Source: Cohnella mopanensis (lineage in GTDB: Bacteria > Bacillota > Bacilli > Paenibacillales > Paenibacillaceae). From it: a stretch of 64,000 nucleotides of DNA. The translations under genes were made by a program, and so were the position numbers. The DNA is taken from positions 446,377-510,376 of the forward strand of contig NZ_JAKRWM010000006.1 of assembly GCF_022352055.1 (NCBI RefSeq). Reading direction: 5' to 3'. Below the pieces are notes generated by a model, which saw only the letters and a program-made list of their open reading frames with translations, was not told where the DNA came from and did not search any database. Shown here piece by piece: positions 33,276 through 43,933 of the stretch (within the stretch, counting starts at the first letter, position 1; each line of letters begins with the position of its first letter).

Positions 33276-34481
33276 TTAGAAAAAATCCATCAAATGCGTC
33301 ATAGTTACGGGGATTCTCCGCTTAAGCAGCTCCAAGCAAGCCTCAGACCCGCTAATACGCCCCGCTTCCTTAAGAAGAGCAAGTTGGCGATTGCCCGCAA
33401 GCATAGCCGTCAACGCTTGAATATCGCACGTAATCGCTCCGTTATCGGACGCCACGGCGCTTTTGTGTTCAGCCTCGGATCGACCGTTTAGCCTTTCCAA
33501 CCGCCCCTGGCCTTCCGCGCTCCAAGCAAGCCGGAATATTCCGTTATTCCAAGGCGCGTGCTCATCCGACAAAATAAGCGTGACCGCTTCTTCGCTTGCC
33601 CCGGGCGCCCAGGCATACAGCCCAACGAAAGCCTCCGCATCCACGATCCGCGACATGAAATACGGAATAACCTCCTGCTTGATCCGGGGATCGGCTAGCA
33701 GGAACGGCAACGGATCATCGATTGGCACAATTATCGTTACCTCGTTAATCATCGAGTCATGATTGGCGACGAAAGTCCATAATGCCTGACGCGAAACCTC
33801 GTTCGTGCTCACCCAGTCATGAATCGTCATCACTCTGTCCGCGACCTGATAGAACACGTAACCCTCAGGAACATTACCTTCATTATAATAGACGGCGACA
33901 TTCCCTTTTTTCGTTAGGATCTTCTTCTCCCACCAGTCCCGAGTCCGAACAAGCGTCCCGCTATAGCGCGAAGCGAACGTAGAGTAGATACCGTCAAGTA
34001 CTTCTATATCCGGCTTGGTCATCCGCGTAACTTGCCCCGGCGTTTCCTTACGCGGCGGCAATTGCTTCGTCTCGATCGTATACTTCTTGCGTTCAACAGT
34101 CAGTTCATAACCGTATTTCCGGTAAAAAGGAAAAGCGAACGGGTGCAGCATGCTGATCGTTTGTCCGTTATTTCTCATCGTTTCCAGACCTCGAACCAAC
34201 AACTGGCTCACGCATCCCCGCCTTCTCGCTTCCGGCCATGTCGCCACGCCCGCCACGCCGCCCATCGCCAGCTTCCGCCCTTGAATCCACGTCTCGAAAG
34301 GAATGATCGTTAATGCGGACAGCAAATCCCCCTGCTCGTCGAACGCTCCCCAATCTTGCTCCGGACGGAAAAGAAGCTTTTTGGACTCCAAATCCTCCGG
34401 AGTTAACCGCATTTGGAACGCGAATTGCGACAATGCCATCCTTTCCTCGAAATCATCTACCCGTAGCTGCCTGATGTCCAT
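33276..34481 (-). CDS. GNAT acetyltransferase, Eis-like
   Basis: 401 residues. Tandem GNAT domains with the acetyl-CoA loop VATWPEARRRGCVSQLL near residue 80, followed by a C-terminal SCP2-like domain, the layout of Eis-family enhanced-intracellular-survival acetyltransferases. Members acetylate amines such as aminoglycosides or protein lysines; the substrate here is unknown. Single gene with its own upstream region. Confidence 0.85.
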   Translation of the reverse strand: MDIRQLRVDDFEERMALSQFAFQMRLTPEDLESKKLLFRPEQDWGAFDEQGDLLSALTIIPFETWIQGRKLAMGGVAGVATWPEARRRGCVSQLLVRGLETMRNNGQTISMLHPFAFPFYRKYGYELTVERKKYTIETKQLPPRKETPGQVTRMTKPDIEVLDGIYSTFASRYSGTLVRTRDWWEKKILTKKGNVAVYYNEGNVPEGYVFYQVADRVMTIHDWVSTNEVSRQALWTFVANHDSMINEVTIIVPIDDPLPFLLADPRIKQEVIPYFMSRIVDAEAFVGLYAWAPGASEEAVTLILSDEHAPWNNGIFRLAWSAEGQGRLERLNGRSEAEHKSAVASDNGAITCDIQALTAMLAGNRQLALLKEAGRISGSEACLELLKRRIPVTMTHLMDFF

Positions 34482-34626
34482 TGCTCACAACTCCTTCATT
34501 TTTAATTCCATTCCAACTTATCGACTAAACTTCTCTCCCTATAATAACAAACTTAATGCTCCAAACGCATCTAAACTATTCCAGTCTCGTGGCGTTTAAT
34601 CCCGCAAAAACAACCTCCCGCAACAA

Positions 34627-34660
34627 GCAGAAAGCCAGCCCTCGTCGGCTGGCTTTCTGC
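34627..34660 (-). terminator. Hairpin after the collagen-like gene
   Basis: Perfect 14-bp stem GCAGAAAGCCAGCC / GGCTGGCTTTCTGC; the core matches the ssrA-type terminator, showing that this hairpin family is used elsewhere in the genome. Confidence 0.7.
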
Positions 34661-34669
34661 CTGTTGAAA

Positions 34670-36436
34670 TCAAGGCCCGGTCGGTCCTGTTGCACCTGTT
34701 GGTCCTGTTGGTCCTGTTGCACCGGTTGGACCTGTGATCCCTTGAATCCCTTGAGCACCCGTAGTCCCAGTAGCGCCGGTAATTCCCGTCGCCCCGGTTG
34801 CACCTGTGATTCCTTGAATCCCTTGAGCACCCGTATTTCCCGTAGCACCAGTAACTCCGTTAGCCCCGACCGCTCCCGTCAACCCGGTTGCACCTGTAAT
34901 TCCTTGAATCCCCTGAGCACCGGTATTTCCGGTAGCACCAGTAGCTCCGTTAGCCCCGACCGCTCCCGTCAACCCGGTTGCACCTGTAATTCCTTGAATC
35001 CCCTGAGCACCGGTATTTCCGGTAGCACCAGTAGCTCCGTTAGCCCCGACCGCTCCCGTCAACCCGGTTGCACCTGTAATTCCTTGAATCCCCTGAGCAC
35101 CGGTATTTCCGGTAGCACCAGTAGCTCCGTTAGCCCCGACCGCTCCCGTCAATCCGGTTGCACCTGTAATTCCTTGAATCCCCTGGGCACCGGTATTTCC
35201 GGTAGCACCAGTAGCTCCTGTTGCGCCGAATGCTCCGGCCGCCCCCGTCGCTCCAGCCGATCCGACGGCGCCGGTAGCTCCCATCGCTCCGTCCTTCCCG
35301 GCTGCGGCAAGAACCATATAATCCGCGGATTGTCCCGGCAATCCTTTCGGTGCGGCTTTTAACGCCACAAACGTACTTCCCTCGAACGTGACGACCTGAT
35401 ATTTTTCATAAGATGGAGCTTTGGCGGTATCAAACACGACCACCCCCGCAAAAATCGACTTCAGCCACTCCTGTTGCGCCTTCTGACTTGAGACGTAAGA
35501 GACGCTCGCGCTAGGTTCGATATAGAAAGCGGAATCCCCATTATAGACGACCGCTAGCATTTGCCCCGGCTGAAGATTCACTCCTTGAACGATTGCTTTC
35601 GAATCCATCTCGAAATGCAAAGCCTCCCCGGAATCGGCCAGAATCGTCACGTCGTGCGGCGATAACCGAACGAGCATCCCGCGAGCGACTTTATCCGCCG
35701 TGTCGGCATACAACTCGGCGCGCGACACGAAAGCCGCCATTTCCAATCGAGTTACGGGCGCTTCCGGTCGGAACGTCCTGTCCGGATAACCGCTGACGAT
35801 ACCCAGCTTAACGACCGCGTTCACGTAACCGCGTGAAGAAGCCGCAATTTGGGACGAGTCAGTGAAGTACGACTTGTTCCCGGCCGACTGAACGGCTCCA
35901 GCTTCTTGTCCCAGAGCCCGGATAATGAGCTTCGCCATCCATTCCCGGGTAACAACCGCCTTTCCCCAATTAGAGGATTCGCCGTTCTCTTCTGCCCCAA
36001 CGATGATTCCCTTCTGCAGAGCCAGCGCGATCCAATCCTTAGCCCAAGAATCGGAGGTCAGAGAAGACTGCGCCGAGCTTTTCGGAGGAACGTCCACGCC
36101 TAGAAGCCGCAACGTCAGAATGACCGCTTCCTGGCGCGTCGCCTTTTCGTCCGGACGAAACACGCCGGTCGTATCGTTCACTATTCCCATGGCGCTAAGC
36201 TTCGAGATCGACGAATATCCCCACGACGTTTGCGGTACATCTTTGAACCGCTGCGGATCCGCTGCCGCCGCGTAAGCATTGGATGCCCCAAGTCCCAATA
36301 ACGGGAGCATCCCCACCACGGAGCTGATCGCCCCAACCGTCAGTATTGCCTTCGACTTACCCATTCCCCGATTATCCTGCTGCCGAATGATTTTGCGATA
36401 CTTCCTGATTTCCTTCTGCCGTTCTCGTTCGTTCAT
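34670..36436 (-). CDS. SLH-domain protein with collagen-like Gly-X-Thr repeats
   Basis: 588 residues. Basic N terminus ([10 protein letters not shown]), membrane-spanning or signal helix (residues about 35-55, ending AYAAAA), three SLH repeats about 60-235, a beta-rich region, then a collagen-like domain of about 200 residues made of GAT, GNT, GIQ and GPT triplets up to the stop. Four copies of a 90-bp repeat are nearly identical at DNA level (34870-35220). ATG 36436 lies behind AGGAG and overlaps the glycosyltransferase end by 65 nt. Collagen-like Thr-rich repeats of this kind are glycosylated in Bacillus BclA. Likely surface fibre anchored by SLH domains. Confidence 0.85.
   Translation of the reverse strand: MNERERQKEIRKYRKIIRQQDNRGMGKSKAILTVGAISSVVGMLPLLGLGASNAYAAAADPQRFKDVPQTSWGYSSISKLSAMGIVNDTTGVFRPDEKATRQEAVILTLRLLGVDVPPKSSAQSSLTSDSWAKDWIALALQKGIIVGAEENGESSNWGKAVVTREWMAKLIIRALGQEAGAVQSAGNKSYFTDSSQIAASSRGYVNAVVKLGIVSGYPDRTFRPEAPVTRLEMAAFVSRAELYADTADKVARGMLVRLSPHDVTILADSGEALHFEMDSKAIVQGVNLQPGQMLAVVYNGDSAFYIEPSASVSYVSSQKAQQEWLKSIFAGVVVFDTAKAPSYEKYQVVTFEGSTFVALKAAPKGLPGQSADYMVLAAAGKDGAMGATGAVGSAGATGAAGAFGATGATGATGNTGAQGIQGITGATGLTGAVGANGATGATGNTGAQGIQGITGATGLTGAVGANGATGATGNTGAQGIQGITGATGLTGAVGANGATGATGNTGAQGIQGITGATGLTGAVGANGVTGATGNTGAQGIQGITGATGATGITGATGTTGAQGIQGITGPTGATGPTGPTGATGPTGP
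34870..35220 (-). repeat. 90-bp tandem repeat in collagen-like domain
   Basis: The sequence TTGAATCCCCTGAGCACCGG recurs at 90-nt spacing (34904, 34994, 35084, 35174), encoding a 30-residue unit of ten Gly-X-Y triplets. Near identity points to recent expansion or homogenisation. Confidence 0.9.
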
Positions 36437-38234
36437 CTCGGTTAATCTCCTCGCTCTCACTCAAGTTAAGTCCTTCAAAATAAGCCCTGTTCCGACGTAC
36501 GCTCTCATGATTCGGAACATAAGCAGCGGCTTTCTCGTTATGCATGCGAGCTAGATCGGTCATCTGCAACCGATCGTAACAGACGCATAGCTGTAAATGC
36601 GGCACCCAATTTCGATAACCATGTATCTCATAAGCGGCGGAAGTCACGGATGACGGAATATGCAGAGCCTGCTCGTACCAACCGACCGCGCCTGCATAAT
36701 CTCCTTCTTCCATATGGTAGGAGCCCAGCTTGCAGCAATTGATCGGTCGAGGCGACGAATAGGTGAACGACTTCAATATGATCTGCCGTGCCTCGCTTGT
36801 CCGCCCTAGAGCATGATAGCCATCCGCCATTTTGCCGCATGCGGCTATACGATCCTCCACCCAACCGTCCTCATACTCTAGAAACCTCTCGTATTGATCG
36901 ATAGCCCTTTCCCACAATCCATGATCCTTAAGCTCGTTGCCGTAATAATAAAGGTCGCGCGCGGAGAACCGTTCCCCTTTTTCCTCCCGCTCCTCGTAGA
37001 TCGTCAGATTTCGTCTCGTCTGGGTATGCTCGCGCTTATGGGTCACGGCGGCCATCGATTCGTGTATGTTACCGCCCACCGCCAAATACTCGTGAACTTG
37101 CCCGACCCATCGAAAGCCCTTTTCCCGCTTCACGATTCGATTCCGTCGCAAACTGCTCGTCACGTTTCCCTCTTCATCGAAGCTAAGATGGTACGGCATC
37201 GAAATCGCGTCCACATCGCGCGTCACCTTGGATAGGGTGTCACGAAGCGAAACCGCATCGCCCGGAAGCAAAATATCATCCGCGTCTAACCACAAAATGT
37301 ACTCCTTGGTCGCTAGACTGAAAGCATAATTGCGAGCGGCGGAAAAATCGTTCACCCATTCGAAATGGTAAACGTCGTCCGTATATTTGGCGGCGATCGA
37401 TCGGGTAAGGTCGGTCGAACCGGTATCCACGATAACGATTTCGTCGACGACTCCGCGAACGCTGGACAAACAGCGATCCAGCGTTCCTTCCTCGTTCTTC
37501 ACGATCATGCACAAACTGACCGTAATTGGAAGAGAAGCAGACGCTTGCGGGACATCCGGGGCGTCTATCACTCCGAGATCCAAGCGATCCCCTTCTTGCT
37601 CATAGGGATGGCTATTGATCGCCGCGCAATCCTGCGCGATTGCCAACTCGTATCCAGCCCGCTTTAACCTTCCGCAGAAATCAGATAACTCGATCCCGTC
37701 GGCATCCCGCTCCGCATCGAATCCCCCGATACCGAAAAATGCGTCCCGCCGCATGGCCAATAGGTGTCCAACCAACTTGTCCGACTTGAGAGCGCCCCTC
37801 GACCGAACTGTCCTTAGCCCTCTTGCGAGCTTATGTAAAGATTCTATCGTCGGATAAGTCCGGTCTAACCTCTGCTCTCCTTCTATGTCGTTCAACATCG
37901 GCGCAACCGCCGCCAGGGCCGGATCGCTCTCCAAACATTCGACGAGATCGGTCAGCAAATGTGAGGTTACGACGACGTGATCGTGCAGGAAGACCAGATA
38001 ATCGCCCTCGGCAATGGCAGCCGCGATCTTGAAGCCTTCGGCGGCGTTCAACCTGCCGGGCCATGTCATTAATCGGCATCCCGGCATGTCCCGGTATAGA
38101 TCCAACACTGCGGGATCCGCGAGTTGGTTGATAATGATCAGTTCATATGTCCGGGCCGTATGCAATTGAATACTCTTAATGCAAGGATCCGTCCGGCTCG
38201 CTTGTTCCGCATAGAGAATGATGGAAACTCTCAT
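36372..38234 (-). CDS. Two-domain family 2 glycosyltransferase with TPR region
   Basis: 620 residues. First GT-A-like domain (about 1-220: [18 protein letters not shown]) with an atypical HDH in place of the usual DxD; second GT2 domain (about 232-400) with [17 protein letters not shown] and LWLDADD; then TPR-like helices ([19 protein letters not shown]). No membrane helix, so cytosolic. It transfers sugar from a nucleotide-sugar donor. Translational overlap with the collagen-like SLH gene suggests that this protein is its acceptor. ATG 38234 follows AAGGGGG. Confidence 0.85.
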   Translation of the reverse strand: MRVSIILYAEQASRTDPCIKSIQLHTARTYELIIINQLADPAVLDLYRDMPGCRLMTWPGRLNAAEGFKIAAAIAEGDYLVFLHDHVVVTSHLLTDLVECLESDPALAAVAPMLNDIEGEQRLDRTYPTIESLHKLARGLRTVRSRGALKSDKLVGHLLAMRRDAFFGIGGFDAERDADGIELSDFCGRLKRAGYELAIAQDCAAINSHPYEQEGDRLDLGVIDAPDVPQASASLPITVSLCMIVKNEEGTLDRCLSSVRGVVDEIVIVDTGSTDLTRSIAAKYTDDVYHFEWVNDFSAARNYAFSLATKEYILWLDADDILLPGDAVSLRDTLSKVTRDVDAISMPYHLSFDEEGNVTSSLRRNRIVKREKGFRWVGQVHEYLAVGGNIHESMAAVTHKREHTQTRRNLTIYEEREEKGERFSARDLYYYGNELKDHGLWERAIDQYERFLEYEDGWVEDRIAACGKMADGYHALGRTSEARQIILKSFTYSSPRPINCCKLGSYHMEEGDYAGAVGWYEQALHIPSSVTSAAYEIHGYRNWVPHLQLCVCYDRLQMTDLARMHNEKAAAYVPNHESVRRNRAYFEGLNLSESEEINRDERTRTAEGNQEVSQNHSAAG

Positions 38235-38495
38235 CGCAGCCCCCTTCTTAATCCGGTTTGATAGGAAGCGGAAATCTATTAATAAAAATGAGTAATTTGC
38301 CGTTTTTTGTCATAATTCTAATTTTAGCATAATTCCCTTTCTGTAAGTATGGCAAAAATCATAAAAATGTTCGATTTACTCCCATGAATACCTATTCAAC
38401 TTCCTTTACCCACTACTTTATGTACGTTTAACTGACATTGCACAACTTGCATATCCCTCAAATAACTGTACTTTTCCATTTAAACCGCGCAATAC

Positions 38496-38528
38496 AAAAA
38501 AACCACTACCCGAGGGTAGTGGTTTTTC
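38496..38528 (-). terminator. Terminator of the TIM-barrel gene
   Basis: AACCACTACC (38501-38510) / GGTAGTGGTT (38515-38524) with flanking A/T runs. The remaining 38235-38495 is the AT-rich promoter region of the glycosyltransferase gene and holds no gene. Confidence 0.88.
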
Positions 38529-38545
38529 GAATTATCTATCGCCGT

Positions 38546-39310
38546 TTAGATCCATCCGCGCTCTTTGAACCATGCATAGTTCAGCTTAGCGCTCTCCAGT
38601 GAGGAGACGTCATACCGCTCTTGCTCGATAATGACATATTCTACGCCGACTTCTTCGCAAGCAGTCAACGCGGAATCCCAATCCACCGAACCTTTGCCGA
38701 TTTCGGTATCCGTGCCATCCTCTTTGAAATCTTTAGCATGAACGACCGGCAATCTTCCTGCGTACTTGCGCACGTATGCCGCAGGGTCTTGTCCCGCCAC
38801 CTTCACCCAACCGAGATCGAATTCCGCGAACATCAGATCCGAAGAAATTCTCTCGAACAGATGATCGATCACTAGTTTGCCTTCCACTGGCTTAAACTCG
38901 AACGCGTGGTTATGGTATCCGAATTGCAAACCGGCTTCCGTTACGTGCTTAGCCGCCTGTTCGATCGTATCCGCCATCTTGTAAACATCGTCCAACGTCG
39001 GCTCGTCGCCAAGCGGATAATACGGAACGATAAAACGTTTCAACCCAAGCTCCAAGCTGAACTCGATTTGTTTCTTAAGATTATCCCAGATCGCTGCATC
39101 GTTCACCGTTAACCCGATATGAGCAGAAGGGGCGTTTAATCCGGCATCCGCCAAAGCTTGACGCACCTCTTTGGCCGAGTGGCCGTAATAACCGGCTAGC
39201 TCTACGTTACGGTAACCGATTTCTCCGATCTCCTTGATCGTGGCTAGAAAATCTTTCTCGCTGCGGTCGCGAACGGAATATAACTGTAGGCCTACTTGCG
39301 GTTTACTCAT
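38546..39310 (-). CDS. Sugar phosphate isomerase/epimerase (xylose-isomerase-like TIM barrel)
   Basis: 254 residues. AP_endonuc_2/xylose-isomerase-like barrel: QVGLQLYSVRDR at the start, YRNVELAGYYGHSAKEVR, YHNHAFEF, FAEFDLGWVKVAG and HAKDF carry the conserved metal-binding Glu, Asp, His residues. Similar to IolE/IolH-type proteins; substrate unknown. ATG 39310 (MSKPQ) is preferred; an in-frame start at 39334 exists. Stands alone between surface-protein genes. Confidence 0.82.
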   Translation of the reverse strand: MSKPQVGLQLYSVRDRSEKDFLATIKEIGEIGYRNVELAGYYGHSAKEVRQALADAGLNAPSAHIGLTVNDAAIWDNLKKQIEFSLELGLKRFIVPYYPLGDEPTLDDVYKMADTIEQAAKHVTEAGLQFGYHNHAFEFKPVEGKLVIDHLFERISSDLMFAEFDLGWVKVAGQDPAAYVRKYAGRLPVVHAKDFKEDGTDTEIGKGSVDWDSALTACEEVGVEYVIIEQERYDVSSLESAKLNYAWFKERGWI

Positions 39311-39472
39311 CTTGAATCCCACCATCCCTATCATTTAGGTCAATCTCCATCTGCCTCTTATTATAGGCTTAAGTATGCGTTCTCACGATGGAGGTTTTTG
39401 TCCTCTTTATATGGCATTTTGGAGATTATGAATAGGTTATACCGTTTGAATGCCCCTTCCTCCCGCTGCCCA

Positions 39473-39494
39473 TAAGGCACTTCAAAGTGCCTTA
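39473..39494. terminator. Small palindrome in the 39.3-39.7 kb gap
   Basis: TAAGGCACTT-CA-AAGTGCCTTA, perfect 10-bp arms and no T tract. The remainder of 39335-39653 shows no convincing gene. Confidence 0.4.
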
Positions 39495-39653
39495 ACCACA
39501 ATATAGTGGCGTCTTATCACCGATCGGATCATCGTTTATGGTTAAGTCATGGAAATCATTTCGTTGAAAATGTTGAGTTCGCTCAATCAGCACACTTCCC
39601 CTTGTATGATGATCTTTATTTTTATGCAATTAACTCCACATTAACATATCCGT

Positions 39654-39685
39654 ATAAAAAACCTCTGCGTCATTCGACGCAGAGG
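39654..39685 (-). terminator. Terminator of the large SLH/FIVAR gene
   Basis: CCTCTGCGTC (39662-39671) / GACGCAGAGG (39676-39685) with a T tract on the minus strand. Confidence 0.9.
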
Positions 39686-39713
39686 CCATAGAGTGATTCG
39701 GATTGTAACTAAG

Positions 39714-42700
39714 TTACGGCTTGGATGAGTGTGCTGCCGCCTGGATGGCTCCGTAAGCCCAATGCGTTGCCGGAACGTCTTTGTAGAGCGGCTCGCCGCC
39801 CGCCGTCTGTTCAAGGCCGATTAGCCTATTGATCAGCACGACCGCTTCCGCTCGGCTGAGCGCTTGAGACGGGCGGAAGGTTCCGTCCTTGAACCCCGTC
39901 AAAATGCCGGCCGCGCTGACTTCGACGATTGCGGTGTTCGCCCAATGACCTGCAATGTCCGTGAAGCTCTCCGAGGCATTGCGCGCGCCACCTTCGTAGA
40001 TCACTGCGGCTATGACCGCGATCTCCGCGCGAGTTATCGGTTTGTTCGGCATAAAGTCGCCGTTCGGCGAGCCTTTCATTAAACCGAGCTTTACGACCTT
40101 ATCTATCGCTTCGCTAGCCCAGCTCGTTGCAGCAACATCCTTAAAGGTTATCGCGGTTTGCGTTGGTTCGCGTTGGATGACCTTAGCCAGTATCGCCGCC
40201 AGCTCTGCCCGGGTAATGCTCGCCTCCGGCTTAAAGACACCGCTTGCGTAGCCTTTAATATAGGGCAAAGTAATGTTTTTCTTAGCTTTAGCTATACGGA
40301 GCTCGCGCCAACCCTCTACCTGTACGATGGCGAACGTACTGAACTTGTTCACTTCGAACGTCAGGCCTTTAGCGGTTTGACTCGGGAGAAGCCATTCCTG
40401 CGTGCCATCGCTATGCTCCACATAGATACCCGTGTCACCAAGCTTCTGCTCGCTTAATTTGTCGCTGCCAATAGGAAGCGTCAACATCACTTTACGATTT
40501 TGGAAATTCGTCTCGATCGCCACCGGAAGGCCGATTGGCTTCAGAGCGCCCTTGCCTGCCTCATCTCTAAGCTTAGTATTCCCATCTGCTCGTCGCTTGA
40601 TCTCGTCCTGCTTTAACTTTGCACGAATCGGCGTGATCTTCAACGTGATCGCTTCTTTGAAGCCCTTGAGAGAGCTTGCAGGCATCCGAACTTCGACGCT
40701 GTTCGTTACGATAATTAGCTCAAGATTATTAGCCGCTAGCATGGTAACCACATCCAGCGGAATCATTACATTGAGTTCATCCTCGATATCTTTGTCATCG
40801 GGAATGATCAAGCGTAGTTCCCCTGTACCCTTCAATCGTTCAACCCACTGGGAAGTCGCATCCTTCTTGATTTCCAGCTTATCTGTTGCGCGTCCGTTTA
40901 AATCAATTGTTCTACTTAACGGTAGAGTACCGAGAACAACGCCTCCGCTCTCCACGCTCAGTTGCACGGTTATCTGCTGGGATGAAGATCCTCCTCCCCC
41001 TCCGCCGCTAGGTTGGATAACGATCTTCTTCGCTTCGAAAGCCGTGACCGCTGCGTTCAGCGCTACCACTGCAACATCGACTTGCGCCTGCGTCGCACTA
41101 GCATTGTTCGCCACTGTCTTCGCTGCCGTAATCGCTACATTTAGAATCGTTCTCGAGCCGACCGGGTATTGGCCGTTCCCTGTTCCTTCTACCGCCGCCC
41201 CATAAGTGGCTTGCGCAGCGGAAATGGCGTTAGTAAGGGTTCCTTTGTCTACGACCACGACTCCACTTATCACCTTCGCCTCGAACTCCACCACTGCTGC
41301 GTTCAGCGCAACCACTGCCGCATCTACTTGCACTTTCGTAGCCGCAATATCGTCCGCCACTGCCCAAGCCTCGTCTATAGCATCTTGCAAGACTTCCTTC
41401 GCCCCCGTAGGATACTGCCCGTTAGCCCCCCCTACGGTTGCCGCATCATGCTTCCCTTGAGCGGATACGAGAAGCGCCGCTAACGCCGCGCCTATTTTCT
41501 TGCCATCAAACTCGGCTATCGCCGCGGTCAAAGTAACGGTCGCCGCGTCGACTTCTTGCTGAGTGACGTTTACCTTAATGCTAACCTGGAAAGCGGAAAA
41601 TGCGGCAGCCTGCAGCGTAGCCATCGCCCCAGCCTCGTACTGCCCGATAAGATTACCTTCGCTAGATGACATATATTTTGCCATCGCCTCGCCAACCTTC
41701 GCGATAAGCGCGCTCATATCCGCGACGATCTTACGACTATCGAACACATTTACCGCGTCAATCATCATGGAGATAAGTGGATTCACCTCGGCTTGAGTCG
41801 CATCGGGATTATCCCGTACGGCTACCGCGATGTTGATCGCGTTTTGCAGATCGGCTTTCGAGCCAATTTCATACTCCCCGATTGACTGGCCCTCAACGGC
41901 ATTATTCACTTTTTCCCGAGCGGAATCGATCCAAGATTCCAGAAGGCTCTTGTCCACGAACGCAGGTACGTCCACTTCCGTTCTGGCGCTCTCAAGCAAA
42001 TTGGCCGTTATATCCTGAACCGTCACGTAAATCTTAGAGCCTGGAATCCCCGCGGCGATCGTCACCACCAAACTGCCCGTCGCGGCGCCTTGCGTTGCGG
42101 TACCGATCCTATTACCGCCGGTCGGCACGTCATAGACGTTAACTACCGCTAGTAACGGAACTCCTTGTATCGTTACGGAGTCTGCCCCGCTCGCTTGATT
42201 TTTAACTTGGACATCTTCCGGCAATAGCGCCGAAGTTCTCGGCCTCGTAACGGTAACGGCGATCGTCGCTGTTACCCGATGACTGTTTCCATCTTCGACC
42301 TCTACGGTTACGGTTGCGTTTCCGGGACTAACGGGATCAATCCGCAACAAGCGGTCCACATCGACGGTGGCTTCCGCAACGCTGTTATCGCTTGAAGTCG
42401 CTCCGCTAAGAGTCATGTCATCTTCGTCCAGATCCGTTGCCAAATCTTCAGCCGAATAGTAAGCTCTGTCTCCCCCTACTTCCAGAGTTACGGACAAGCC
42501 GCTTTTTGCGACGGGAGGTAGGTTATTATAGAAAGCTAAATTCGAAAACGTATACTCGTCGTCCACAATTGCATCTATCCGTGCCGCCAAATAGGCAGTA
42601 CTAGCCGTCGTCTCGATCGGCGGAAGCTTGATTTCATTGCCTTCGGCCGTATCGGACATTTCCAACGTATAGGAAGTGCCGCCCGTCAACGCCTCTCCAA

Positions 42701-43757
42701 CCGGAAGGTACAAGTACAAATGGTTTGCGGTGGGCACGACAACCCGCGGCTGAATAGAACCTGCACCGCTCCGAATCTTGAAATCAGCAGCAACGATGTT
42801 GCCGTTAGATAGAGTCGTCGTATTCCCCGAATCTTTGGGGAAAGCAATCTCGATATTATTAGCCCCGCTCCGAGAAGGCGTAAAGGTAACGATAGGATCT
42901 CCGGCTTTTAATTCGTAACCCGTTTTATTCGGCCATCTTACTGCCGGAGGAGCCTGGAATAAACCTGTGGACGTATTAGTTAACTCAATCTCTTCCGTCC
43001 CCAGCGGATATCCCGCTTGATTCTTCACCGGGGTCGTTCCGCCGGGATCAAACCTTATCTTCACGACGTCCGTGTTTACGACCCGGTTTTTGAGCAGGAT
43101 CAACACATTATCATTCGCCTGAGACGGGGCGACGAACAGGATGTCGGCCGGCGCTCCATTGACCGTGACCATGAAATGACTGTTCTGAAAATTAAAAAGC
43201 GGTTCCACGACCAACCCCTCGGTGAACCCGAATCCGATCGCATCATTGTGGATCACTGGATCCTTGATATGCGGCGCCCTGTCGAGCAGAATTCGGGATA
43301 TCTGGTTAAGCATGTATCCGTCGAGGTAGCTTACTCGATAGTAGATGTAGTAGAATCCATCTTCGCTTAGCGCGTTAAGTTGCTCCCTATCGAAATCAGC
43401 GATGAAGATTCCTTTATCTATCTCGAGGTCATCCATAAAGCGTATCCCGGATAGAGGAGGTGTTACCCATACAGGATTTTGAGACGCATCCATATATTTT
43501 CCGTCTCTAGCCCTCTGGATCTGATAGGTTGCACTAACTAGAGGATTGCCTACAGGAGCGGATGCCAGAAGCTTCAAACCATTTAATTGACTAACCATCT
43601 CCCCATTGGGTGGAGTCGTACTTATGATTTCCGCTATCGGCCCAGCCGCGCTAACTTTACCTCCTGCAGGAACGACAAGCCCCGCAGCCATTGCCGCAAA
43701 GAGCATAAGCGCGAGGAACCTGTTGCCTGCAACTTTAATCGCTTTTCTTCCGAACAT
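39714..43757 (-). CDS. Large S-layer-homology protein with FIVAR repeats
   Basis: 1347 residues. Signal peptide (FLALMLFAAMAAGLVVPAGG, ending VSAA); N-terminal SLAP/Ig-like region with Ca-binding-type Asp runs; a cadherin/tandem-Ig-like segment near 480; at least four FIVAR helical repeats (about 620-950, e.g. VVALNAAVTAFEAKKI); a poly-Gly/Ser hinge; a ZU5-like beta domain; and three SLH repeats at the C terminus (FKPEASITRAELAAIL). Surface-anchored, probably glycan-binding or structural. ATG 43757 follows GAGGT; the frame upstream to 43877 lacks a signal peptide at its start. Confidence 0.85.
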   Translation of the reverse strand: MFGRKAIKVAGNRFLALMLFAAMAAGLVVPAGGKVSAAGPIAEIISTTPPNGEMVSQLNGLKLLASAPVGNPLVSATYQIQRARDGKYMDASQNPVWVTPPLSGIRFMDDLEIDKGIFIADFDREQLNALSEDGFYYIYYRVSYLDGYMLNQISRILLDRAPHIKDPVIHNDAIGFGFTEGLVVEPLFNFQNSHFMVTVNGAPADILFVAPSQANDNVLILLKNRVVNTDVVKIRFDPGGTTPVKNQAGYPLGTEEIELTNTSTGLFQAPPAVRWPNKTGYELKAGDPIVTFTPSRSGANNIEIAFPKDSGNTTTLSNGNIVAADFKIRSGAGSIQPRVVVPTANHLYLYLPVGEALTGGTSYTLEMSDTAEGNEIKLPPIETTASTAYLAARIDAIVDDEYTFSNLAFYNNLPPVAKSGLSVTLEVGGDRAYYSAEDLATDLDEDDMTLSGATSSDNSVAEATVDVDRLLRIDPVSPGNATVTVEVEDGNSHRVTATIAVTVTRPRTSALLPEDVQVKNQASGADSVTIQGVPLLAVVNVYDVPTGGNRIGTATQGAATGSLVVTIAAGIPGSKIYVTVQDITANLLESARTEVDVPAFVDKSLLESWIDSAREKVNNAVEGQSIGEYEIGSKADLQNAINIAVAVRDNPDATQAEVNPLISMMIDAVNVFDSRKIVADMSALIAKVGEAMAKYMSSSEGNLIGQYEAGAMATLQAAAFSAFQVSIKVNVTQQEVDAATVTLTAAIAEFDGKKIGAALAALLVSAQGKHDAATVGGANGQYPTGAKEVLQDAIDEAWAVADDIAATKVQVDAAVVALNAAVVEFEAKVISGVVVVDKGTLTNAISAAQATYGAAVEGTGNGQYPVGSRTILNVAITAAKTVANNASATQAQVDVAVVALNAAVTAFEAKKIVIQPSGGGGGGSSSQQITVQLSVESGGVVLGTLPLSRTIDLNGRATDKLEIKKDATSQWVERLKGTGELRLIIPDDKDIEDELNVMIPLDVVTMLAANNLELIIVTNSVEVRMPASSLKGFKEAITLKITPIRAKLKQDEIKRRADGNTKLRDEAGKGALKPIGLPVAIETNFQNRKVMLTLPIGSDKLSEQKLGDTGIYVEHSDGTQEWLLPSQTAKGLTFEVNKFSTFAIVQVEGWRELRIAKAKKNITLPYIKGYASGVFKPEASITRAELAAILAKVIQREPTQTAITFKDVAATSWASEAIDKVVKLGLMKGSPNGDFMPNKPITRAEIAVIAAVIYEGGARNASESFTDIAGHWANTAIVEVSAAGILTGFKDGTFRPSQALSRAEAVVLINRLIGLEQTAGGEPLYKDVPATHWAYGAIQAAAHSSKP

Positions 43758-43878
43758 TTTTCTACCTCTTCCCCTATTTAAAATGATACGAAATGCCTCG
43801 ATACGACAAATACTAGCAAGCATCACTCCCAAAATTCTCACAAGATCGGCGAACATGCGGAAACCTTCGTCAAGCACG

Positions 43879-43908
43879 CAAAAAAAGAGACGGAATGTCT
43901 CCCGTCTC
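43879..43908 (-). terminator. Terminator of the sensor/regulator operon
   Basis: GAGACGG (43887-43893) / CCGTCTC (43902-43908) with a T6 tract on the minus strand, just past the response-regulator stop. Confidence 0.85.
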
Positions 43909-43933
43909 CCTTCGCCACTCCTTATTCAATTAC

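Noticed and set aside
34556..35362. Cys/Ser-rich plus-strand frame with repeats
   Set aside because: Antisense of the collagen-like Gly-X-Thr repeats; repeat structure comes from the real gene.
40432..41205. 257-codon plus-strand frame opposite the large SLH gene
   Set aside because: Shadow of the repetitive FIVAR/poly-Gly coding region on the other strand.
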